DNA of 64,000 nucleotides from Candidatus Mycobacterium methanotrophicum (GTDB lineage: Bacteria > Actinomycetota > Actinomycetes > Mycobacteriales > Mycobacteriaceae): NCBI RefSeq assembly GCF_023515995.1, contig NZ_CP097320.1, forward strand, positions 2,046,001 through 2,110,000, written 5' to 3'. The position numbers were made by a program, and so were the translations under genes. The notes under the pieces are model-generated. The model had not been told where the DNA came from. It made no database searches and worked only from the letters and a program-made list of their open reading frames with translations. Positions 57,650 to 64,000 of this stretch are shown piece by piece. Position 1 is the first letter of the stretch. Every line of letters begins with the position of its first letter.

Positions 57650-60322
57650 GTGACCGCCAGCGCCCGACCCGTCGCTAACGAGCGGGCTGACGCCCTGCCC
57701 AAGGCTTGGGATCCGGGCGCGGCCGAAAGCGCGATCTACCAACGTTGGCTCGACGCGGGCTACTTCGCGGCGGACCCGACCAGCCCAAAACCCGCGTATT
57801 CGATCGTGCTGCCACCTCCGAACGTGACCGGCAGCTTGCACATGGGGCATGCGCTTGAGCACACCATGATGGATGCTCTGACCCGTCGCAGGCGCATGCA
57901 GGGCTATGAAGTGCTGTGGCAGCCGGGTACGGATCACGCGGGTATCGCCACTCAGAGTGTCGTGGAAAAGCAGCTCGCGCTCGACGGAAAGACCAAAGAG
58001 GACTTCGGCCGCGAACTGTTCATCGAGAAGGTCTGGGATTGGAAGCGCGAGTCTGGCGGTGCCATCGGCGGCCAGATGCGCCGGCTGGGCGACGGTGTGG
58101 ACTGGGGCCGCGAGCGCTTCACCATGGACGACGGACTGTCGCGAGCTGTGCGCACCATCTTCAAGCGGCTCTATGACGCCGGTCTGATCTATCAAGCCGA
58201 GCGGCTGGTGAACTGGTCGCCGGTGCTCGAAACGGCGATCTCGGATCTCGAGGTCCGATACGAGGACGTCGAAGGCGAACTGGTGTCGTTCCGGTACGGC
58301 TCGCTCGACGATTCCGAGCCGCATATCGTGGTGGCCACCACCCGGGTGGAGACCATGCTGGGCGACACCGCGATCGCGGTTCATCCCGACGACGAACGCT
58401 ACCGAAAGCTGGTCGGCACCACGCTGGCGCACCCATTCCTCGACCGGCAGCTCATTATCGTCGCCGACGATCATGTCGACCCTGAATTTGGAACCGGCGC
58501 AGTCAAAGTCACACCTGCCCACGACCCGAATGACTTCGAAATCGGAATACGACACCAGTTGCCGATGCCTTCGATCATGGACACCAAGGGCCGGATCACG
58601 GAAACCGGAACACAATTCGACGGGCTGGATCGCTTCGACGCACGCGTGGCAGTGCGCGAAGCGCTGGTAGCGCAGGGCAGAATGGTCGAGGAGAAGCGCC
58701 CCTACCTGCACAGTGTCGGACACTCCGAACGCAGCGGCGAGCCGATCGAGCCGCGGCTGTCGCTGCAGTGGTGGGTCCGGGTGGAATCGCTGGCCAAGGC
58801 CGCTGGCGACGCAGTTCGCAACGGCGACACCGTGATTCACCCGGCGAGCCTGGAGCCGCGCTGGTTCGCCTGGGTAGACGACATGCACGACTGGTGCATT
58901 TCGCGGCAACTTTGGTGGGGCCACCGAATCCCGATCTGGTACGGCCCTGACGGTGAGCAGATCTGCGTCGGTCCGGACGAGACACCGCCCGACGGTTGGG
59001 AGCAAGATCCCGACGTCCTGGACACCTGGTTCTCCTCGGCGCTGTGGCCGTTCTCCACTTTGGGCTGGCCGTCGAAAACCCAGGAACTGGAAAAGTTCTA
59101 TCCGACAAGCCTTTTGGTGACGGGCTACGACATCCTGTTCTTCTGGGTGGCCAGGATGATGATGTTTGGCACCTTCGTCGGCGGAGACGACGCCATCACC
59201 CAGGACGGCAAGCGCGGCCCGCAGGTGCCGTTCACCGACGTCTTCCTGCACGGGCTGATCCGGGACGAGTCTGGCCGAAAGATGAGCAAGTCCAAGGGCA
59301 ACGTCGTTGATCCGCTGGACTGGCTGGACATCTACGGCGCCGACGCCCTGCGGTTCACGCTGGCCCGCGGCGCCAGTCCCGGCGGCGATCTCGCGGTCGG
59401 CGAGGATCACGTCCGGGCGTCACGCAATTTCGGCACCAAGCTGTTCAACGCCACCCGGTTCGCCTTGCTCAACGGTGCCCGTCTGGCCTCGCTGCCTGAT
59501 CCCGCCGAATTGACCGACGCTGACCGCTGGATCCTGGGACGGCTGGAAGAAGTTAGGGCCGAAGTTGATTCGGCTCTCGAAGGATATGAGTTCAGCCGCG
59601 CCTGCGAGGCCCTCTACCACTTCACCTGGGATGAATTCTGCGACTGGTACGTCGAACTGGCCAAGACGCAACTGGCCGATGGTCTCACCCCCACCACCGC
59701 GGTGCTGGCCGCCGTGCTGGACACCCTGCTGCGCCTGCTACATCCGGTGATCCCGTTCATCACCGAGACGCTGTGGCAGGCCTTAACCGGTCAAGAGTCG
59801 CTGGTGATAGCCGAATGGCCGAAGCCGTCCGGCATCAGCATGGATAATGTTGCTACGCAACGGATCACGGACATGCAGAAGCTGGTCACCGAGATCCGGC
59901 GCTTCCGCAGCGACCAGGGCCTGGCGGACCGGCAGAAAGTGCCGGCCCGGCTATCGGGTATCGACGCCGCCGACTTGAGCACCCAGGTCGGTTCGGTCAC
60001 CTCGCTGGCGTGGCTGACCGATGCGGGCCCGGAATTCAGCCCGTCGGCGTCGCTCGAGGTTGGCCTGGGCTCCGACGCCAAAGACGTCGTCGTCGTCGAA
60101 CTCGACACCTCGAGCACTATCGACGTGGCGGCCGAGCGTCGACGTCTTGAAAAGGACTTGGTCGCCGCACAAAAGGAATTGGCTTCCACCACAGCCAAAT
60201 TGGGCAATGCCGACTTCATAGCCAAGGCGCCGACCGCGGTCGTCGACAAACAACGAGAACGCCAACGGGTGGCCCGCGAGGAAACCGACCGGATAACGGC
60301 CAGGTTGGCCGGGCTGCATTGA
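57650..60322 (+). CDS. valS: Valyl-tRNA synthetase
   Basis: An 890-residue class I synthetase. The HIGH-type motif is [13 protein letters not shown], the second signature [16 protein letters not shown]; the editing domain contains TDHAGIATQ upstream and [20 protein letters not shown], and the C-terminal coiled coil ([19 protein letters not shown]) is the ValS tRNA arm. GTG 57650. The stop overlaps the folC TTG (TTGA). Confidence 0.96.
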   Translation: MTASARPVANERADALPKAWDPGAAESAIYQRWLDAGYFAADPTSPKPAYSIVLPPPNVTGSLHMGHALEHTMMDALTRRRRMQGYEVLWQPGTDHAGIATQSVVEKQLALDGKTKEDFGRELFIEKVWDWKRESGGAIGGQMRRLGDGVDWGRERFTMDDGLSRAVRTIFKRLYDAGLIYQAERLVNWSPVLETAISDLEVRYEDVEGELVSFRYGSLDDSEPHIVVATTRVETMLGDTAIAVHPDDERYRKLVGTTLAHPFLDRQLIIVADDHVDPEFGTGAVKVTPAHDPNDFEIGIRHQLPMPSIMDTKGRITETGTQFDGLDRFDARVAVREALVAQGRMVEEKRPYLHSVGHSERSGEPIEPRLSLQWWVRVESLAKAAGDAVRNGDTVIHPASLEPRWFAWVDDMHDWCISRQLWWGHRIPIWYGPDGEQICVGPDETPPDGWEQDPDVLDTWFSSALWPFSTLGWPSKTQELEKFYPTSLLVTGYDILFFWVARMMMFGTFVGGDDAITQDGKRGPQVPFTDVFLHGLIRDESGRKMSKSKGNVVDPLDWLDIYGADALRFTLARGASPGGDLAVGEDHVRASRNFGTKLFNATRFALLNGARLASLPDPAELTDADRWILGRLEEVRAEVDSALEGYEFSRACEALYHFTWDEFCDWYVELAKTQLADGLTPTTAVLAAVLDTLLRLLHPVIPFITETLWQALTGQESLVIAEWPKPSGISMDNVATQRITDMQKLVTEIRRFRSDQGLADRQKVPARLSGIDAADLSTQVGSVTSLAWLTDAGPEFSPSASLEVGLGSDAKDVVVVELDTSSTIDVAAERRRLEKDLVAAQKELASTTAKLGNADFIAKAPTAVVDKQRERQRVAREETDRITARLAGLH

Positions 60323-61770
60323 CTCCTGCGCCGCCCGACCCCGCATCCACCGGCCTGGTTGCGACCCCAGATGAGATCGCGGCCTTACTACAGGTCGAGC
60401 ATTTGCTTGACCAGCGCTGGCCGGAAACTAAAATCGAGCCGAGCCTGACTCGTATCACCGCGCTGATGGATCTGCTCGGCTCACCCCAACGCGGCTACCC
60501 GTCGATTCATATCGCCGGCACCAACGGCAAGACCTCGGTGGCGCGGATGGTCGATGCGCTGCTGACCACGCTGGACCGGCGCACCGGCCGGGCCACCAGC
60601 CCGCACCTGCAGTCGGCGGTCGAGCGGATCGCGATCGACGGACACCCGATCAGCCCCGCCCAGTACGTTTCCACCTACTCCGAAATCGAGCCGTTTGTGC
60701 AGATGGTCGACCAGCAGTCGCAGGAGGGCGGTGGCCCGCGGATGAGCAAGTTCGAGGTGCTCACCGCAATGGCGTTCGCGGCGTTCGCTGATGCGCCGAT
60801 CGAGGTCGCGGTCGTCGAGGTGGGCCTGGGCGGCCGTTGGGACGCCACCAATGTGGTCAACGCGCCGGTCGCCGTCATCACCCCGATCAGCATCGACCAC
60901 ATCGAGTACCTGGGCAGCGATCTCGCCGGAATCGCCGGCGAAAAGGCCGGCATCATCGCGAAGGCCGCCGAGGGCGCACCCGACACCGTCGCGGTGATCG
61001 GCCGCCAAGTGCCCGAGGCGATGGAGGTCGTGCTGGCGCAGACTGTGCGCGCCGACGCCGCGGTCGCCCGCGAAGAGTCCGAGTTCGCGGTGCTGGGCCG
61101 TCAGGTCGCCATCGGTGGCCAAGTGATGCAGCTGCAGGGCCTCGGCGGTGTGTACTCCGACGTGTATCTGCCGCTGCACGGCGAACATCAGGCCCACAAC
61201 GCGGCACTGGCGCTGGCCGCCGTCGAGGCGTTCTTCGGCGCGGGTGCCCAGCGTCAACTCGACGTCGATGCCGTCCGGGCCGGATTCGCCGCCGCCGCCA
61301 GCCCGGGCCGGTTGGAGCGCATGCGCAGCGCCCCGACGGTGTTCATCGACGCCGCGCACAACCCGGCGGGCGCGGCGGCGCTGGCGCAGACGCTGGCCGA
61401 CGAGTTCGATTTCCGGTTCCTGGTCGGGGTGGTCAGCGTGCTGGCCGACAAGGACGTCGGCGGCATCCTTGCCGCGTTGGAACCGGTCCTGGATCGAATC
61501 GTGGTCACCCACAATGGATCACCGCGCGCTCTCGACGTCGAGTCGCTGGCGCTGGCCGCGCAGCAGCGCTACGGAACAGACAGGGTGATCGCGTGCGAAA
61601 ACCTGCCTGCCGCAATCGAAGCCGCGACCGTACTGGTTGACGACGCCTTGTCGGGCGGGGCGGGTGGGCAAGTCGGCGAAGACGCGTTCTCCGGGACCGC
61701 CATTGTGATCACCGGCTCGGTCGTCACCGCCGGGGCTGCACGTACGTTGTTCGGTCGGGATCCGGCGTGA
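60319..61770 (+). CDS. folC: Folylpolyglutamate synthase/dihydrofolate synthase
   Basis: A 483-residue Mur-ligase-type enzyme adding glutamate to dihydropteroate and folates. The ATP loop is [28 protein letters not shown] and [21 protein letters not shown] (cut at its start) follow, and the C-terminal DAAHNPAGA is also family-specific. The TTG start at 60319 overlaps the valS stop; its own stop overlaps the next gene by GTGA. The length is close to 487 in M. tuberculosis. Confidence 0.94.
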   Translation: MTPAPPDPASTGLVATPDEIAALLQVEHLLDQRWPETKIEPSLTRITALMDLLGSPQRGYPSIHIAGTNGKTSVARMVDALLTTLDRRTGRATSPHLQSAVERIAIDGHPISPAQYVSTYSEIEPFVQMVDQQSQEGGGPRMSKFEVLTAMAFAAFADAPIEVAVVEVGLGGRWDATNVVNAPVAVITPISIDHIEYLGSDLAGIAGEKAGIIAKAAEGAPDTVAVIGRQVPEAMEVVLAQTVRADAAVAREESEFAVLGRQVAIGGQVMQLQGLGGVYSDVYLPLHGEHQAHNAALALAAVEAFFGAGAQRQLDVDAVRAGFAAAASPGRLERMRSAPTVFIDAAHNPAGAAALAQTLADEFDFRFLVGVVSVLADKDVGGILAALEPVLDRIVVTHNGSPRALDVESLALAAQQRYGTDRVIACENLPAAIEAATVLVDDALSGGAGGQVGEDAFSGTAIVITGSVVTAGAARTLFGRDPA

Positions 61771-62144
61771 CACAGCCTGACCCGTGGAAGAGCTTCCGCG
61801 GCGTGATGGCCGGCACGCTGCTCCTGGAGGCGATCGTGGTGCTGCTGGCGTTGCCGGTGGTCGGCGCGGTCGGCGGCGGGCTGACCCCGGTCGCACTGGC
61901 ATATTTGATCGGCTTGGCGGTGGTCCTGGTCCTGCTCACCGGGCTGCAGGGCCGGTCATGGGCGGTCTGGCTGAACCTTACAGTGCAGCTCGTCGTGATT
62001 GCCGGTTTCCTGGTGTACCCGGGCGTGGGACTGATTGGGCTGCTTTTCGCCGGCGTATGGGGGCTGATCGCTTACTTACGCGCCGAGGTTCTGCGTCGCC
62101 AGCGACGCGGCGTGTTGCCCGGACAGCAGCCGCCCCAGGACTGA
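61767..62144 (+). CDS. DUF4233 small membrane protein (Rv2446c-type)
   Basis: A 125-residue protein with four predicted membrane helices (LLLEAIVVLLALPVVGAV, ALAYLIGLAVVLVLLTGL, and two more) and a basic C-terminal tail (RRQRRGVLPGQQPPQD). DUF4233 proteins are conserved directly after folC in actinobacteria; the function is unknown. GTG overlap with folC. A MIRU separates it from ndk. Confidence 0.85.
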   Translation: MTQPDPWKSFRGVMAGTLLLEAIVVLLALPVVGAVGGGLTPVALAYLIGLAVVLVLLTGLQGRSWAVWLNLTVQLVVIAGFLVYPGVGLIGLLFAGVWGLIAYLRAEVLRRQRRGVLPGQQPPQD

Positions 62145-62165
62145 TCTCCAGGTACGCTGTCCGCC

Positions 62166-62249
62166 GTGACTGCGCCGGCGACGATGCCGTGGGGCACCCC
62201 CAGCCGCGCAGCGGCGAGGGGGACGAAGCGATGAGGAGGAGTGGCGCCG
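62166..62249 (+). repeat. MIRU upstream of ndk with internal insertion
   Basis: GCGCCGGCGACGATGC begins the MIRU core at 62172 and AAGCGATGAGGAGGAGTGGC ends it; between them, in place of AGAGCG, is a 37-bp insert (62188-62224, with GGGGCACCCCCAGCCGCGCA). GTGACTG at 62166 and ATGACTG at 62250 flank the unit like the ATGACC pair of the 17973 copy. Unlike copies A and B it is not open in frame. Confidence 0.8.
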
Positions 62250-62660
62250 ATGACTGAGCGGACCCTCTTGTTGATCAAGCCCGACGGCGTCGAGCGGCGC
62301 TTGGTGGGCGAGATCATCGGCCGCATCGAGCGCAAAGGGCTCACCGTCACCGCGCTGGAACTGCGCATCATCGACGATGAGCTGGCCCGCCGGCACTACG
62401 CCGAGCATGACGGCAAGCCGTTTTTCGGCTCGCTGCTGGAGTTCATCACCTCAGGGCCGCTGGTGGCGGCGATCGTGGAGGGCCCGCGGGCGGTCGCGGC
62501 GGTGCGGCAACTGGCCGGCGCAACCGACCCGGTGCAAAACGCCGCTCCCGGCACCATCCGCGGCGACTTCGGCCTCGAAACGCAGTTCAACCTGGTGCAC
62601 GGCTCGGATTCACCCGAGTCGGCTCAGCGCGAGATCGCGCTGTGGTTCTCCAAGACCTAA
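62250..62660 (+). CDS. ndk: Nucleoside diphosphate kinase
   Basis: A 136-residue NDP kinase, the same length as in M. tuberculosis. [20 protein letters not shown] opens it and [20 protein letters not shown] contains the phospho-His117. It transfers gamma-phosphate between nucleotides. The ATG at 62250 directly follows the MIRU, whose GAGGAG serves as the ribosome binding site. A 312-bp spacer separates it from rne. Confidence 0.95.
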   Translation: MTERTLLLIKPDGVERRLVGEIIGRIERKGLTVTALELRIIDDELARRHYAEHDGKPFFGSLLEFITSGPLVAAIVEGPRAVAAVRQLAGATDPVQNAAPGTIRGDFGLETQFNLVHGSDSPESAQREIALWFSKT

Positions 62661-62972
62661 CCACGAAGATCGGTGCACTTGGTCCGAGTCGCTCTAACGG
62701 TATGGGATACTGAGTGGCGGGTGAACGTCGCCGGACCGGCTCAGGAACGCTGACAGACGCCCGAATGAAGACTTCGACAAGCGCGACCACCGCGAACCGC
62801 GATTCGGGCGCCGACTGTCCAGCCATCATTCACAACCGGCGCCGAGTGTGTTCGAAAAAGAGCCGCTCGGGGCGAGACCATCACAAGTTCGGGAGAAGTG
62901 ACCCGGACACAATAGCGAAGCCCTCGCGTGGCCGCGTCGCATTGGACGCGCCCGGGGGCTTGAGGAGAATAC
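62661..62972. other. ndk-rne spacer, probable long 5' leader of rne
   Basis: No gene is supported in these 312 bases. A weak promoter candidate (TTGGTC, 16 bp, TATGGG) lies at 62679-62706. RNase E genes commonly carry long self-regulatory leaders, which would fit the remaining about 260 bases; no specific hairpin was established. Confidence 0.45.
62679..62706 (+). promoter_or_regulatory. Candidate rne promoter
   Basis: TTGGTC (62679-62684) and TATGGG (62701-62706) are spaced 16 bp, a fair sigma-A-type match directly upstream of GATACT. It would start an rne message with a leader of about 260 bases. Low confidence without transcript data. Confidence 0.25.
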
Positions 62973-64000
62973 GTGATAGACGGTGGCCCATTCTCAGAGC
63001 TTCCAGCAGACGCGACGCAGCACGAGGACCTGCGTGACCGGCTGAGAGTCCATTCGCTGGCCAGAGCGCTCGGGACGACCAGCAAACAGGTGCTCGACGC
63101 ACTGGCCGAACTCGACGGCCGGGTTCGTAGCGCCCATTCCACGGTGGATCGCGTCGACGCGGTCCGCGTGCGCGATCTGTTGGGCAGCGCACCGGACACC
63201 GGCGCCGCCGCGGCGGTCGTCGCGACCGAACCGGCGCCGGCCGCAGCGGCGGATGAACCCGAGTCCCGGCTGATGTTGGAGACCCCAGAGAACCCCGTCG
63301 ACCGTCCCGAATACATGCCGCTGTTCGTCGCTCCACAGCCGATCAGGGTCAACGAGGATGCCCAGGACGCCGACGACCCCGAAGACTCGTCGGATTCCGA
63401 CGAAGACGACGATACCGACGACGACCAGGGCGAACGCCCGGCCAGCCATCGGCGCCGCCGTGGCCGCCGGGGACGTGGCCGGGGCCGCGGCGAACAGGGC
63501 GGATCCGACGGCCGCGGTGGCGACGACACCAACGATGACGGCAGCGACGCCGAAACGGACGACGCCGAGGACGCCGACGGCGATGGCGAGGACTCCGACG
63601 ACGGTGACGGCGACGGCGACAATGGTGCCGGTGACGGCGCCACCCGTCGTCGCCGACGCCGTCGTCGCCGCAAGTCGGGTTCCGGGGACGACTCCGATGA
63701 AAGCCCGTCGCCCGACGATCCGCCGAACACCGTGGTGCATGAGCGGACCCCCCGGGCAGCTGACAAAGCTGCCAGCGACTCCGCCAGGAGCGAGATCCAG
63801 GGCATCGACGGCTCGACCCGGTTGGAGGCCAAGCGGCAGCGCCGCCGCGACGGGCGCGATGCCGGACGGCGGCGCCCGCCCGTCCTGACCGAAGCCGAAT
63901 TCCTGGCCCGCCGCGAGGCGGTCCAGCGGGTGATGATCGTTCGTGACAAGGTCCGCACCGAACCACCGCACCCGGGGTCGCGGTACACCCAGATTGCGGT
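62973..64000 (+). CDS. rne: Ribonuclease E/G (N-terminal part, cut by window edge)
   Basis: GTG 62973 with GAGGAG six bases upstream opens 342 codons that run off the end. An IF2_N-like module (RVHSLARALGTTSKQVLDAL) is followed by about 200 residues of alternating acidic (EDSSDSDEDDDTDDD) and Arg-rich (SHRRRRGRRGRGRGRG) low-complexity sequence, the actinobacterial N-terminal extension. It then enters EFLARREAVQRVMIVRDKVR, leading to the S1/catalytic domain beyond the window. RNase E initiates mRNA decay and rRNA processing. Confidence 0.92.
   Translation, partial: MIDGGPFSELPADATQHEDLRDRLRVHSLARALGTTSKQVLDALAELDGRVRSAHSTVDRVDAVRVRDLLGSAPDTGAAAAVVATEPAPAAAADEPESRLMLETPENPVDRPEYMPLFVAPQPIRVNEDAQDADDPEDSSDSDEDDDTDDDQGERPASHRRRRGRRGRGRGRGEQGGSDGRGGDDTNDDGSDAETDDAEDADGDGEDSDDGDGDGDNGAGDGATRRRRRRRRRKSGSGDDSDESPSPDDPPNTVVHERTPRAADKAASDSARSEIQGIDGSTRLEAKRQRRRDGRDAGRRRPPVLTEAEFLARREAVQRVMIVRDKVRTEPPHPGSRYTQIA

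Noticed and set aside
62741..63988. 415-codon minus-strand open frame opposite rne
   Set aside because: Its Ser/Pro/Arg repetition is the complement of the RNase E low-complexity region, not a gene.
1..64000. CRISPR array, prophage, replication origin or secondary-metabolite cluster
   Set aside because: No spaced direct-repeat array, phage structural or integrase genes, or PKS/NRPS modules were found; two DnaA-box-like sites alone do not make an origin.

Overview
The window reads as chromosomal DNA of a Mycobacterium, most likely a slow grower outside the M. tuberculosis complex. The GC content is high. Gene order follows, on the opposite strand, the M. tuberculosis block from about Rv2509 to Rv2444c. 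It contains copies of the MIRU intergenic repeat known from slow-growing mycobacteria, and typical mycobacterial families (GlbO, BkaR, plsB2/plsC, ClpP1/ClpP2, KorAB, MmpS-like). Locus comparisons come from remembered synteny; no database search was run.

Layout. 1-2.7 kb: a truncated short-chain dehydrogenase, an MFS transporter and an MmpS-like membrane protein. 2.8-12.9 kb: the TetR repressor BkaR divergent from a tightly overlapping branched-chain amino acid catabolic operon (accD1-accA1-fadE19-maoC-citE-bkdABC). A 49-bp palindrome in the divergent spacer is the likely operator. 13-16.3 kb: a decaying stretch with an aldo-keto reductase remnant, echA14, an orphan TacA-like antitoxin, tRNA-Arg and a frameshifted lipQ. 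16.5-24 kb: a coupled glycerolipid operon (WS/DGAT, HAD-PlsC fusion, PlsB2) followed by a CopD-CtaG membrane fusion. 24-25.2 kb: repeat-rich intergenic DNA around a second SSB, with DnaA-box-like sites, hairpins and a G-rich 8-bp tandem repeat. 25.2-33 kb: ABC-F factor EttA, the 180-kDa NAD-glutamate dehydrogenase, a thioesterase and a hypothetical protein. 33-42.5 kb: aglA-glbO, an HNH nuclease, small actinobacterial proteins, pepN, a mycothiol-linked DsbA-like reductase, rpiB, a Nei/Fpg glycosylase and lipP. 42.6-49.3 kb: tRNA-Gly, tRNA-Pro, tig-clpP1-clpP2, mmuM, clpX and a broken MFS gene. 49.6-53.3 kb: korA-korB-mobA. 53.4-55.8 kb: an IS5-type element, about 0.9 kb of non-coding DNA and a peptidase remnant, standing where M. 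tuberculosis carries rpfE. 55.8-64 kb: a saccharopine-dehydrogenase-like protein, a frameshifted DUF937 gene, valS-folC-DUF4233-ndk and the start of rne.

No wholly new system was found. The most interesting material is non-coding: three MIRUs sitting at gene junctions (two of them adding in-frame N-terminal residues), a pair of 55-bp palindromic elements, G-rich and DnaA-box motifs flanking the SSB paralog, a lipP gene whose best start is ATT, and a DsbA-like enzyme whose second active-site cysteine is alanine. Frame disruptions are confined to accessory genes while every core gene is intact, which argues for real decay rather than poor sequence, although raw-read confirmation would settle it.
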